Shown in pieces: positions 42,869-51,879 of a DNA stretch of 64,000 nucleotides. A program made the position numbers and the translations under genes. The stretch spans positions 1-64,000 of the forward strand of contig WTGN01000103.1 in assembly GCA_011523545.1 (NCBI GenBank). Direction: 5' to 3'. Within the stretch, counting starts at the first letter, position 1. Each line of letters begins with the position of its first letter. The DNA comes from Chloroflexota bacterium (GTDB taxonomy: Bacteria > Chloroflexota > Anaerolineae > Aggregatilineales > Phototrophicaceae). The notes beneath the pieces are model-generated. The model was not told the DNA's origin. It did no database searches and was given only the letters and a program-made list of their open reading frames with translations.

Positions 42869-43846
42869 TCATAATGAGCGCCCGAAATGATGTCGCCGCC
42901 AATGACAGAACATTTGCCAGAGGCGCGGCGTCGTTTGCTCCAGGCGTCGGTCAACTTCGGTCAGTAGCTGCGGCCGGTCGCCGGCGTCAATCCAGCCGGC
43001 GTCATCCATCGATTCGATTAAGCGCTTCAAATCTCTCCGGGCAAGTCTCCGCTGAGGCCAACTGAGCTTCTGGCCCCGGTACATGCGCGCGAAGCGAGAC
43101 AGCGTATCGGCCGGCGCCCGATTCCAGAGACTGTCGAGCATCTTGCCCGTCGGGTCTTGATAAGGCGGCGACTGCTTCGCAAGATCGGCGCGAACGCTGA
43201 CGGATCCTGCGTGCCGGCGGTAGAGCACCAAAATATCGGGCAAATTGGCGTAGCGGATCCGCGATTCAGCGAGCAAGCGCGAATGCAGCTCAAGGTCGTC
43301 ATATTTGCGCCGGCCCGGCTCATAACCGCCTATCGAGGATACAATCTCGCGCCGCGTCACCAAGGTTGACTGCAAGATAAAACCCCCGCCGATGAACATA
43401 TTCAACACAATGAGCGGATGCGACAGCGGAGTCAGTTGATCGCGCAAGGGCTTCAGGTCCTGGTCCACCTCGCGGAAGCGGGCGCCCAGCGCGCCAATAT
43501 GCGGGTTGGCCTCCAAGTACTGTACCTGTTTCCGCAATCGCTCGGGCAAGCTCACATCGTCGCTGTCCATCGCGGCGATATACTTGCCTCGGGCCAAGGC
43601 CATGGCCTGATTGCGGGAATCTGCCTGACCGACATTAAGCTCAAGCGGGAAGAAGCGAATTCGCTCATCGCGCCGGGCGTATGAGCGGATGACGTCAGCT
43701 GAGCCATCTTGCGACGCATCATCAACGATCACGAGTTCAAAATCGGTGAATGTCTGCGCCAGGATGCTCTCGATCGCCGCGCCGACAAAGGCTTCGCTGT
43801 TGAAGACGGGCATCAAGACAGAAACGAGTGGCATGAACGCAACCAT
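42869..43846 (-). CDS. Family 2 glycosyltransferase, tandem copy D
   Basis: This most divergent of the four copies has about 325 residues from the ATG at 43846, which has AAGG about 6 bases upstream. Motifs are SVLMPVFNSEAFVGAAIESI, LVIVDDASQDGSADVI and AMDSDDVSLPERLRKQVQYL. Its C-terminal region reads LARRDLKRLIESMDDAGWIDAGD, then VDRRLEQTTPRLWQMFCHW, like the others but not near-identical. It is first in the array and likely the oldest lineage. Each copy probably makes a different linkage in the same surface glycan. Confidence 0.86.
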   Translation of the reverse strand: MVAFMPLVSVLMPVFNSEAFVGAAIESILAQTFTDFELVIVDDASQDGSADVIRSYARRDERIRFFPLELNVGQADSRNQAMALARGKYIAAMDSDDVSLPERLRKQVQYLEANPHIGALGARFREVDQDLKPLRDQLTPLSHPLIVLNMFIGGGFILQSTLVTRREIVSSIGGYEPGRRKYDDLELHSRLLAESRIRYANLPDILVLYRRHAGSVSVRADLAKQSPPYQDPTGKMLDSLWNRAPADTLSRFARMYRGQKLSWPQRRLARRDLKRLIESMDDAGWIDAGDRPQLLTEVDRRLEQTTPRLWQMFCHWRRHHFGRSL

Positions 43847-44010
43847 TCGAACCTTCGAAGATAAGCGAATACTAACACAAACTGAATTGAATGGCGCTGG
43901 AAATCCGCCGTCCATGCGATCTGCCATTCGGAGGGGGTGCTGATTAGCGTTGACAGCCGCAATAAAGCAAGACTAGAATTTGGCGACGCGAGCTCGACAG
44001 AGGAATGGAT

Positions 44011-44409
44011 ATGCCCGCAATGAACATCAAGACGGTGGGCGGCAATGGCAGTTTTGAAGATGTCATCGCCGCGGCGCCGCCTGAGATTCAAGCGCTGGCG
44101 CAGGCGGCCCGCGCCCTGCTGGCTGATGTCATGCCCGGCGTCACCGAGGTGCCGTGGGCGCGGCAGAAGATCGCCGGCTACGGCGTCGGCCCCAAGAAGA
44201 TGTCGCAGCATTTTTGCTACATCGCGCCTTTCAAGAAACACCTCAACCTCGGCTTCATGTACGGCGCGCGCCTGCCCGACCCGGAGAATCTGCTCGAAGG
44301 CAAAGGCGCCGACTTGCGGCATATCAAGATTCGTTCAGCCGCCGACCTGGAGCGGCCGGAACTGCGCGCCTTGATTGAGGAAGCCAGCCGCACGCTGCCA
44401 AAGCTCTGA
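44011..44409 (+). CDS. DUF1801 family protein
   Basis: This 132-residue protein of the DUF1801 type has the pattern SFEDVIAAAPPEIQALAQAARALLADVMPG, then EVPWARQKIAGYGVG and FCYIAPFKKHLNLGFMYGARL, ending in a helix RPELRALIEEASRTL. The fold is a small alpha-beta dimer; its function is unknown. GAGGA lies before ATG 44011, so I do not use the ATG at 44005. The stop overlaps the next start (TGATG), so the two proteins are probably made together. Confidence 0.82.
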   Translation: MPAMNIKTVGGNGSFEDVIAAAPPEIQALAQAARALLADVMPGVTEVPWARQKIAGYGVGPKKMSQHFCYIAPFKKHLNLGFMYGARLPDPENLLEGKGADLRHIKIRSAADLERPELRALIEEASRTLPKL

Positions 44410-44942
44410 TGAACCCCAGCCGGGCCGATGACTTGACGCGGGCGCTGCTGGATTTCACTGGCAAGAGCACCGACGCCCTCGAACGTTTCGCCGCCGCGCA
44501 CACACTGGATGCAAGCCTGATCGCGGAATTGTGCGATTTCGCCGCCGGCGACGACGGCAATGCGCAAGCGGCCGCCACCTGGCTGCTCAAGCGCTTCGGC
44601 GTGACCGGCGCCCAGCTTTCTCCCGGGCAAACTGAAACGCTGCTGCGCCTGCTGCTGGCGGAAACGGGTTGGCTCCCGCGCATCCATGTCTTGCAAATGA
44701 TGGATACGCTGGTCCTGCCAACCAGGCTGGCGGCGCCTCTGATGGATGCCCTGGCCGCCCAAGCCGGCGGCGCCAACACCTTCATCCGCGCCTGGAGCGT
44801 CCATGGCGCAGCCGTGCTCGCCGATCAGCATCCGGCTTACCGCGACCGGGCCCTGGACCTGCTGGCCGCGGCCGAGGGCGACGCCGCGCCATCAGTGCGG
44901 GCGCGCCTGCGCCGAACGCGCCGGGCTTTTGATTGGACCTAA
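44409..44942 (+). CDS. All-helical HEAT-like protein
   Basis: The product of 177 residues is entirely helical by composition, with repeated helix pairs (AAATWLLKRFGVTG, then TETLLRLLLAETGWLPRIHVLQMMDTL and RLAAPLMDALAAQAGGANTFIRAWSVHGAAVLA) that resemble HEAT repeats. It has no Cys-rich or catalytic motif except a C-terminal basic helix. Translation is coupled to the DUF1801 gene. Function unknown; a scaffold role is likely. Confidence 0.72.
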   Translation: MNPSRADDLTRALLDFTGKSTDALERFAAAHTLDASLIAELCDFAAGDDGNAQAAATWLLKRFGVTGAQLSPGQTETLLRLLLAETGWLPRIHVLQMMDTLVLPTRLAAPLMDALAAQAGGANTFIRAWSVHGAAVLADQHPAYRDRALDLLAAAEGDAAPSVRARLRRTRRAFDWT

Positions 44943-45325
44943 AGGCCGCGATTCAAACCCCTCCCCCGGCCCCTCCCCGAAGCATCAGGGAGGGGAGCTA
45001 AGACTGCCCGAACTCTATTTATTTTGCCAGCTATTTGCGGGTTTGACGCCAGACAGACCAAGCTGATTCAATGCCAGTCAGCTTGCCTCCATTGCGATGG
45101 GGGAATTGAGGGGGTAGACCGGCGGCGGAAACGGTCAAGCAAGACGCGAACAAGCCTTGTAGCGGCGTTGCGGCGCCGCGCGTAGATTCAGCGGGTCAAA
45201 CGGCCGCGCTTGTGTTAATGCGTGCTTTAGGGCGACTCACCGAGTCGCCCCTACAGGTTTCGCTTTGATTGAAGACGGAATCAAGCAAACACACAGAAAA
45301 GAGGACAGCGCAGGTACGCCGCCGG
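44943..45325. repeat. Intergenic region with C/G-rich and GTAGGGGCGA-type repeats
   Basis: No gene is seen. At 44957-45000 a C-rich arm (CCCTCCCCGGCCCCTCCCC-like) pairs with AGGGAGGGGAG. A second G-tract element lies at about 45095-45119. A GTAGGGGCGA-type unit with reversed arms (GGGCGACTCACCGAGTCGCC) lies at about 45230-45256. They sit between a plus-strand and a minus-strand gene and could end transcription from both sides. Confidence 0.6.
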
Positions 45326-46252
45326 TCAAAGGCCGCCGTGCGCGCGGATCTTGCCGAAGAGATCGCGGAAGATCGGATCACGATGCACAAAATTGGCGAC
45401 CCGCGTCAAATGACGAGAACGGTCGACGCTCCAGGTCACCTGGTCAGTCAGCAGCGGACTGTGAACCAGATCGCTCGGCGTCCAGTCGGGGTTGATCAGC
45501 CAGGCAATGGTCGAAATATCCCATATAACGCTGGAGGCGCCAAATGAATCCGGCCGGTACTCCTTGAAGATCTGGCAGAGATAATCGCCGACGCGGCTGG
45601 TCCCGCCGATGAATTCGCGCAGCTCGGCCAGAGTCGTCAGCAGATGCGAGGTGACGCCGTAGCAGGGCACGATGACGAAGGGCACGCCGCTGTCGAGCAC
45701 GACTTGCGCCGCCGGCACATCCTGGACGAGATTGAACTCGCGCGCGTGCGGCCAGTTCAGGTTGTGCCCGCCTAGCCAGACGACCACAATTTTCTCAATA
45801 ATCTCAGGCGCCAGCAGCAAGGCCGACGCCACATTGGTGATCGCGCCGATAGCGACCACATAGAGCGGGTCCTCGTCAGCGCTGGCCAGCGCCTTGTCGA
45901 TCATGTCGCGGACGGCCTCGTTCTCCTGCGGCCGGCGGTCCGCGCCGAGGTAGGCGGTCGAACCGCGAAAAGCGAAACCATCGGCCGGGCGCCCCAGAAA
46001 TTCGAGCAGGCGCAAGATTTCAGCGTAACTCTTTTCCATGCCATCGCCCGGCCCTTCGGAGCGGGTGTTGTAAAAAGGCGCGGCGTAGACCGCTTCCACC
46101 GTCATCTGTTCCGGCGAAAGCAGCGCATATACAAGCGCGAATTGGTCATCGATCTCGTTGTAGGTATCGGTGTCCAGTACGATGCGCAGTTTGCGGCCAG
46201 GATGCTGCAGGCGCCGAATGCGAAATTCCTCGCTCAATTCGGGAAAGGTCAT
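45326..46252 (-). CDS. Inosine-uridine-type nucleoside hydrolase
   Basis: This 308-residue enzyme of the nucleoside N-ribohydrolase family has an N-terminal calcium-binding block IVLDTDTYNEIDDQFALVYAL (about 24-44; Asp residues 28, 30 and 35), the ribose-site region AIGAITNVASALLLAP (about 134-149) and the metal-ligand strand SSVIWDISTIAWLINP near residue 245. It splits nucleosides into base and ribose for salvage. The usual first motif is DTDxGxDD; here Tyr-Asn-Glu replaces part of it. The start is ATG 46252 after a weak ribosome site. Single gene. Confidence 0.87.
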   Translation of the reverse strand: MTFPELSEEFRIRRLQHPGRKLRIVLDTDTYNEIDDQFALVYALLSPEQMTVEAVYAAPFYNTRSEGPGDGMEKSYAEILRLLEFLGRPADGFAFRGSTAYLGADRRPQENEAVRDMIDKALASADEDPLYVVAIGAITNVASALLLAPEIIEKIVVVWLGGHNLNWPHAREFNLVQDVPAAQVVLDSGVPFVIVPCYGVTSHLLTTLAELREFIGGTSRVGDYLCQIFKEYRPDSFGASSVIWDISTIAWLINPDWTPSDLVHSPLLTDQVTWSVDRSRHLTRVANFVHRDPIFRDLFGKIRAHGGL

Positions 46253-46278
46253 TGTTGATATCCTTCACTACTTCATGC

Positions 46279-46385
46279 CGATAGCGGACGAATCACCGAA
46301 TCGCCCCTACTGTACGCATCATACTATAAGGTTGTTGTAGGGGCGACTGACGGGCAGTGTCTACGCGCCCCGTGAGTCGCCCCTT
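46279..46385. repeat. Two GTAGGGGCGA-type palindromic repeats
   Basis: A unit at about 46283-46312 (CGGACGAATCACCGAATCGCCCCTAC) and a longer variant at about 46336-46385 (GTAGGGGCGACTGACGGG, ending GTGAGTCGCCCC) lie between two minus-strand genes. The second unit has a larger loop than the others. Confidence 0.55.
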
Positions 46386-46412
46386 GGGCACACACAGCGC
46401 CCGGCGGCAAAA

Positions 46413-47756
46413 TCAGGGCGATGTGCCCGGCATGATGTAATCGGTGCCGTGGGTCTGGTAAACCGGCGGATAGATGACGGCGGCGTCCAGCGCGTCCTGA
46501 CCTTGCTCGAAATACTGCATAATCACGACAATCGGGTCGGGCCATTGATGCCACATATAGGTGGGCGTGCCTTCGGGCAAGTCAGGATTGTGCGACCCGT
46601 AGTCGAAGTAGTAGCGCCCCTGCGAGACGACAGTATCAATCGTCTCCAGCGCGGCGACGATGGCGGCGCCATCATCATAGCTGTCGGCGATATCCATCGC
46701 TTGAGCCAGCAAATGCACGCTGTCATAGGGCTCCATGGCAAATGGCGGCAAGACGCCAGCTTCGCTCCAGTCTTCGCGGTAATCGGCAAACAGGCGCTCG
46801 GCAATGTCATTGAATAGCGCCGGCGTGGCGCCATAACGAACGAAGGCGCAATAATTGCCATCAGGCACGGCGGGCCAGAATTGCCCGGAATCGCTGGCGA
46901 AAGATTCGGCGATGCAGATCGTGTTATCGCTGGGCGCGATGCCGAGCTCGGCCATCTGTTGGTTGAGATTGAAACCGGTCTCGCCGGTGACCAGGACGTG
47001 GATGGCGTCCGGCGGTTCAGTGCGCGCCTGCACGCGGCTGAGGATGGGGACGAAATCTTCCGTGCCCAGCTCCACACTGTAGATTTCGACGGCGATGCCG
47101 GCTGCTTCCAGCCGCATTTTTTCGTCGTCGGCGGCCGGAATGCCGTAATCTGTGTTTTCAGTCATGATGATCACGTCTTCTAAGCCGAGACCAATCATCC
47201 AATCCACCGCCACCACCGCCACCATAGCGTTGGCCGGCGATGTGCGGAAGATGTAATCCACCCCGTCTTCAATCCGCGGCGGTCTGCCCTCGAATTCGAT
47301 GATGCCGTTAGCGGTGATATTGTCGTTCCAGGGTCCGGCGAAGACGGTCGGGATGCCATTCTCCTGCGTGATCTTCATCATCGCCAGCGCGACGGCGCTG
47401 TGATAACCGCCGACCACGCCGTGCACGCCATCCTCAAAGATCCAGCGTTCGGCCAGCGCCTGCCCGCGCTCGGAAATGCCTTCGGAATCGCCCGTCAGCA
47501 CTTCCAGCCGATGATTGACGCCGGCAATGTCTATGCCACATTCGGCGTTGATATCGGCCGCGGCCTGTTGATAAGCCCAATCAATGACGACGCCGGCGCC
47601 AGTCGCGCCTGGTGGCGAGAGGGGGGCGATGCCGCCAATTACAATTGGCTCGTCGGCGAATTCGCAGTGGCCGTCGGCAAAAGCACCGCCTGCGCTCACA
47701 AGAAACAGCAGGAGCAATACTAACATCGTAAGAACAGCTTTTGGCTTAGTAAACAT
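46413..47756 (-). CDS. ABC substrate-binding protein, Leu/Ile/Val type, copy 1
   Basis: The product of 447 residues is a type I periplasmic-binding-fold protein of the branched-chain amino acid family. The signal peptide (about 1-27) ends GGAFADG. The ligand-binding lobe starts IVIGGIAPLSPPGATGAG and contains a GVVGGYHSAVALAMM segment (equivalent to the GxxSS site) and TENTDYGIPAA. A strong GGAGGT site 6 bases before ATG 47756 fixes the start. It is adjacent to a paralogue, and no permease or ATPase gene is nearby, so it may serve a transporter elsewhere or act as a sensor. The ligand is unknown. Confidence 0.87.
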   Translation of the reverse strand: MFTKPKAVLTMLVLLLLFLVSAGGAFADGHCEFADEPIVIGGIAPLSPPGATGAGVVIDWAYQQAAADINAECGIDIAGVNHRLEVLTGDSEGISERGQALAERWIFEDGVHGVVGGYHSAVALAMMKITQENGIPTVFAGPWNDNITANGIIEFEGRPPRIEDGVDYIFRTSPANAMVAVVAVDWMIGLGLEDVIIMTENTDYGIPAADDEKMRLEAAGIAVEIYSVELGTEDFVPILSRVQARTEPPDAIHVLVTGETGFNLNQQMAELGIAPSDNTICIAESFASDSGQFWPAVPDGNYCAFVRYGATPALFNDIAERLFADYREDWSEAGVLPPFAMEPYDSVHLLAQAMDIADSYDDGAAIVAALETIDTVVSQGRYYFDYGSHNPDLPEGTPTYMWHQWPDPIVVIMQYFEQGQDALDAAVIYPPVYQTHGTDYIMPGTSP

Positions 47757-47901
47757 GCTGACCTCCATATTAATAGTTTAGCCCTCTGCAAACTCAAAGG
47801 GATGTTGGAATTTCAGTATATCATAAATCTGGATGGCGGAAGAAGCAGCCCGGACGGCGGCGCCGTCGCCAGCAGCTGAGCCTTAAGTTTTCATAGCGCC
47901 G

Positions 47902-49212
47902 CTAGCCGCCCGGCTTGAAGTACGAGGCGCCGTGCGTCTGATAGATTTCGGGGTAAATCACGGCGGCATCCAGCCCGCTCTGCCCCGGCTCGAAGTACTG
48001 CATCACCGTCACCACCGGAACCGGCCACTGATGCCACATATAGGCCGGCGTCCCTTCGGGCAGCTCCGGGTTGTGCGCGCCGTAATCGAAGTAATAGCGG
48101 CCTTGCGACAAGTCGATATCGGTCAATTCCAGGGCGGCCACGATGGCGTCGGGGTCGGTGAAGCTGCCGGCCCGCTCCATTGCGTCCGCCATCAGCCAGA
48201 CGCTGTCGTAGGCTTCCATGGCGAAGCTGACGAGGATATCGCCGAAATCCCGCTGATAGCGCGCGTCCAGGTCGGCGGCCAGCTCGTTATACAGGCTCGG
48301 GATCGTGCCGACGCGGTCAAAGGCGCAGAAGTTGCCGTCGGGCACGTTTTTCCAATACTGCTCCGATTGGAAGGCGAGATGGTTGGTGACACAGATGGTC
48401 TCGGCGGTCGGGGCGATGCCCAACTCCGCCATTTGCTGCGTCAGATTGTATGATGTCTCCCCGCTGACCAGGATGCGGATGGCGTCGGGCAGTTCGGGCC
48501 GGGCGTACAAGCGGCTCAGAATGGGCAGGAAGTCTTCTGTGCCCAATTCGATCTCCAGCTGATCGACCCGCACGCCGGCGCGCTCCAGATGCGCCCGCTC
48601 CGCCGCCGCCGCCGGATGGCCGTAATCGGTGTTCTCGAGGATGAGCACAACATCTTCGACGCCCTGCTCGACCAGCCAATCAGTGACGATCTTGCCGACG
48701 ATGGAGCTGGGCGGGGAGGTGCGGAAGACATAATCGACGCCAGCGCTGCGGCGCGGGGGCTCGCCCTCGAATTCGATATAGCCGGCTGCGCTGATATTGT
48801 CGTTGCGCGGATGGGCGTAAATGGTCGGCACTTTGTAGCGCTGGGCCAGATTCATAGTCGCCAGGCCGACGGCGCTGTGGTAGAAGCCGACGATGCCATG
48901 CACCTCATCCTGGAAGATCAAGCGCTCCACGACCAACTGACCATATTCCGAGACGCCTTCCGAATCAGCCGTGATGACCTTGACGCGATGGCTGTCTTCG
49001 CCGATCTGTATGCCGCATGCGGCGTTGATATCGGCGGCGGCCTGCTGAAAGCCCCAGTCCATGCCGATGCCGCCCGCTACCGAGCCGGGCGCCGACAGGG
49101 GCGCGACGCCGCCAATGCGAATCGTCTCGCCGGTGAAGTCGCAGTGTTCATCGGTTTTGGCGCTGATGGACAGCAAAAGGACTAGCGGCAGAATGATGCA
49201 GATCTTGGCCAT
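47902..49212 (-). CDS. ABC substrate-binding protein, Leu/Ile/Val type, copy 2
   Basis: This paralogue of about 436 residues shares IRIGGVAPLSAPGSVAGG, HGIVGFYHSAVGLATM, LENTDYGHPAAA and the C-terminal QGRYYFDYGAHNPELPEGTPAYMWHQW with copy 1, so the pair is a tandem duplication. A short signal peptide (IILPLVLLLSISA) precedes it. The start is uncertain: ATG 49212 has no ribosome site, while in-frame TTG at 49224 has GGAG about 9 bases upstream. Ligand unknown, and there is no transporter gene beside it. Confidence 0.85.
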   Translation of the reverse strand: MAKICIILPLVLLLSISAKTDEHCDFTGETIRIGGVAPLSAPGSVAGGIGMDWGFQQAAADINAACGIQIGEDSHRVKVITADSEGVSEYGQLVVERLIFQDEVHGIVGFYHSAVGLATMNLAQRYKVPTIYAHPRNDNISAAGYIEFEGEPPRRSAGVDYVFRTSPPSSIVGKIVTDWLVEQGVEDVVLILENTDYGHPAAAAERAHLERAGVRVDQLEIELGTEDFLPILSRLYARPELPDAIRILVSGETSYNLTQQMAELGIAPTAETICVTNHLAFQSEQYWKNVPDGNFCAFDRVGTIPSLYNELAADLDARYQRDFGDILVSFAMEAYDSVWLMADAMERAGSFTDPDAIVAALELTDIDLSQGRYYFDYGAHNPELPEGTPAYMWHQWPVPVVTVMQYFEPGQSGLDAAVIYPEIYQTHGASYFKPGG

Positions 49213-49476
49213 TGACGCTTTCAAAGTGGCATGCTCCTGAACAAGCGACAGTAACAGAGCTTCACTTAGAGTAAGCCGTAACAGACAATTAAACAAGCAC
49301 TTGGCGCTCGGCTGCTGGTCTGTGTGGGCAACGCGCGCGTCGGCGCGGGGCATGTCGCGTTTGATAACCTGGCGTTGCGCGTTGACGTCATGCTGGACTT
49401 GACGAGCCAGAAAAAGTCTCCCCGCCTTTTGCGTCAAAAATCAGCGCGTCGGAATCAGAAATTCTATGTATGTTCG

Positions 49477-49842
49477 TCAGAATATCCCGTTTTCATTCGG
49501 TGAATCTTTTCGGGCTTCTTGGCTCGCCTCCCACGCCTCAATGATTTTTTCGTCCTCAATTCGAAATATGTGAATGAGAGCAAATACAGTCTCGGCGTCG
49601 AGCGTAATCTTGCAGTGGACAGCAAGCATGTCACCATCTTCGAGGGTGCGCAGAATCTCGCATTGCTTGTTAGGAAACTGCTGTGCACTTTCCTCCATGC
49701 CTCTAAGGATTGATTCGCGGTCGCCTTTGAAATGGGCGTTGTGATGAATAAAGTCCGGGTGAATATACTTTTCGTAGGCCTCACGCACAGCGCCTGACGT
49801 AGCCATCTGTAGAAATGCTGTTGCGATGTTGTTTTTGAGCAT
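49477..49842 (-). CDS. SnoaL-like (NTF2 fold) protein
   Basis: The 121-residue protein has the SnoaL pattern MLKNNIATAFLQMATSG, REAYEKYIHPDFIHHNAHFKGDRESILRGMEESAQQFPN, then DGDMLAVHCKITL and a final HIFRIEDEKIIEAWEASQ. It is a third SnoaL-type gene in the window, distant from the two at 4-11 kb. Base composition is clearly lower in GC than neighbours. ATG 49842 is used because earlier frames would run into the thpR promoter. Function unknown. Confidence 0.82.
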   Translation of the reverse strand: MLKNNIATAFLQMATSGAVREAYEKYIHPDFIHHNAHFKGDRESILRGMEESAQQFPNKQCEILRTLEDGDMLAVHCKITLDAETVFALIHIFRIEDEKIIEAWEASQEARKDSPNENGIF

Positions 49843-49934
49843 ATTCGGTATCCACACCAACTCGTCTGGCGCTTTATCGCGATGATGGCATGCAGTATAA
49901 TTCCAGGCTAGAAAGCTGTCAATCAGGTACATAC

Positions 49935-50498
49935 ATGCCCCGCCTCTTCGTCGCCATCGACCTACCGGAAGCAACCAAAGACCAGATCCTCAGCCTGCGC
50001 GAGGACGACTTGCCGCCCGGGCGCTGGCCGCGGCGCGACGCCTTGCACTTGACCTTGCACTTCATCGGTGATGTGCCCGAGGCGGTGGCGCGGGCTTATC
50101 AGCGCCAATTGGAACAAGTAGACGCGCCCGCATTTGAACTGCGCATTCAAGGGGTTGGGCAGTTCCCAGTCAATGATCGCCCGCGCGTCATCTGGGCCGG
50201 GGTACAAAATACGGCGCCCCTGCGCGCGCTGCATGAGGCGGCCGGCGCGGCTTTGGAGCGCGAGGGCTTCCGGCGCGAGCGGCGGCGCTTCCACCCCCAT
50301 ATCACCTTGATGCGCTTCCGCAAACCGCTGCGCCGCGGCCCCGCGAGCAAGTGGCTGAGCGCGCATATCGACTTCCATGCCGAGCCCTTTCGCGTCGAGC
50401 GATTTGTCCTGTATGAAAGCGACTTGCAGCCGAGCGGCGCGGTGTATACAAAGCGAGGGGTTTATAGCCTTAGAGCGCCACCCATCGACGAATTGTAG
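49935..50498 (+). CDS. thpR: RNA 2',3'-cyclic phosphodiesterase
   Basis: This 187-residue 2H phosphoesterase has the two catalytic motifs HLTLHFIG (about 39-46) and HPHITLMRF (about 123-131, with H-I-T-L as the second HxTx), as well as MPRLFVAIDLPEATK at the N-terminus. Relatives hydrolyse 2',3'-cyclic phosphate ends of RNA and are also known as LigT. ATG 49935 is chosen because the family begins MPRLFVAID; AGGT is 7 bases upstream. It is divergent from the SnoaL gene. Confidence 0.9.
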   Translation: MPRLFVAIDLPEATKDQILSLREDDLPPGRWPRRDALHLTLHFIGDVPEAVARAYQRQLEQVDAPAFELRIQGVGQFPVNDRPRVIWAGVQNTAPLRALHEAAGAALEREGFRRERRRFHPHITLMRFRKPLRRGPASKWLSAHIDFHAEPFRVERFVLYESDLQPSGAVYTKRGVYSLRAPPIDEL

Positions 50499-50560
50499 GG
50501 GCGAGTCACCGACTCGCCCGTACCCACGTAATCTGCGCGGCGGGCGACCGGGGCCTACAG
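50494..50560. repeat. GTAGGGGCGA-type palindromic repeats
   Basis: A full unit begins at about 50496 (GTAGGGGCGAGTC, then GACTCGCCCGTAC) and a partial one (GGCGGGCGACC, then CCTACAG) follows at 50537-50558. They lie between convergent thpR and MFS genes; the first unit overlaps the thpR stop codon. Confidence 0.65.
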
Positions 50561-51742
50561 ATTTTGAGTAGAAGCCGGCAAGCGATGCGCGCGCAGCAGC
50601 AGGCCCGCGACCACAATCATCGCGCCCAGCGTCACAAAAGCGCCGATCAGCGTTGTCTCGGCGATGATGGCGAAGACCGGCGCGGCCAGCGCGACAAAGA
50701 GATTCAGGAACATATTGACCAGCGACAAGACGGTAGCCCGGTTCTTGCTCTCGATGAGGGCGTTCTGATAAGCGGAAAACAGCGGCGTCTTCATGTCATT
50801 GACGCCCAGCATCAGAATCATGACGAGGGCGGTGGCCGCGGGACCGGCGACAGCCGCCAGCAGCCAATACATCAGGCCCGGTAGAAAGATTAGCAGGGCG
50901 ATGGCGCGCGCCTGCCCCAGCCATTCCTCCAGCTTGAAAGCATAGCGCTGGGTGAAAGCAGCCAGCAGACTGCCCAGCGACAAGACCAGCGAGGTTATGA
51001 ATGGCGCGCCGCCGTTTTGCGTCAAATAAGGCGGACCAAACGTCGTGATCAAAGATGATGTGATCGGCGTCGTGAAGATAATCAGCAGCACGAGCCGCCG
51101 CAGACGCTGATTATGACGCAGCAGGCGCATGCCATCGCGCAGCAGGGTCATGCTGCTCGGCTCGGCTTCTGAAGTATCGACCGCTGGTTCGCGCAGCGTC
51201 AAGCAGACAAGGGCGCCGATCAACAGCGCGACGACGGTCAAGGCGATGGCGGGGATGAAGTTCTCGACGGCGGCATCGCCAATGATGAGCCCGCCGATGA
51301 TCGGCGCGATGACGAAGGCGATCATGCCGTAACTGTTGACCCGCCCCATCGCCCGCTTCATCGCCCCTTCGCGGTTTTCCGGCGGCAGGCTGTCGTAGAC
51401 CAGCGCCTCTACCGCGCCCGAAGCGAAAGCGAAGCCTGAGCCGGTCAAGAGCGCGATGAAAATGTACCACTCAAAGGTGCGGGCGAAGATGAAGATGAAC
51501 TCGGCGCTCATCAGCAAGACGGTGGCGGCGAAGATCGACCACTTGCGCCCGACGCGGTCGGCCAGCACGCCGGTCGGCACTTCCATCAGAAATATCGTGC
51601 CGATAACGATCGATTCAATCAGGCTGATCTGCACCAGCGTCAAGCCACGCGAGAGCAAGAGCAGCGCGTAAGCGTGAATGTAGAGGTGGAAGCGCTGGCA
51701 GAAGTTGATGATGATGATTTTGTTGATGTTCGAGCTATACAT
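50555..51742 (-). CDS. MFS transporter
   Basis: The 395-residue protein has twelve predicted membrane helices. Its MFS signature after the second helix is GVLADRVGRKWS (about 58-69), matching the G-x-x-x-D-R-x-G-R loop. A second, weaker motif after helix 8 is absent, and the central loop (about 180-200) is acidic and short. Such proteins export drugs or move sugars and peptides; substrate unknown. Start at ATG 51742. Single gene, divergent from the aldolase gene. Confidence 0.85.
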   Translation of the reverse strand: MYSSNINKIIIINFCQRFHLYIHAYALLLLSRGLTLVQISLIESIVIGTIFLMEVPTGVLADRVGRKWSIFAATVLLMSAEFIFIFARTFEWYIFIALLTGSGFAFASGAVEALVYDSLPPENREGAMKRAMGRVNSYGMIAFVIAPIIGGLIIGDAAVENFIPAIALTVVALLIGALVCLTLREPAVDTSEAEPSSMTLLRDGMRLLRHNQRLRRLVLLIIFTTPITSSLITTFGPPYLTQNGGAPFITSLVLSLGSLLAAFTQRYAFKLEEWLGQARAIALLIFLPGLMYWLLAAVAGPAATALVMILMLGVNDMKTPLFSAYQNALIESKNRATVLSLVNMFLNLFVALAAPVFAIIAETTLIGAFVTLGAMIVVAGLLLRAHRLPASTQNL

Positions 51743-51879
51743 GGCTGCGACCGCTTCAAGATGGGGAAAGCGCAGCGATTATATCAGCAGCGACTCGTAT
51801 TCCTATCGCCCGCCTATGGGAATGCGTCCCCGCGGGTTATAATCCGCGCCTGAAGTCATGGAGACGGAGAAGGCCAATC

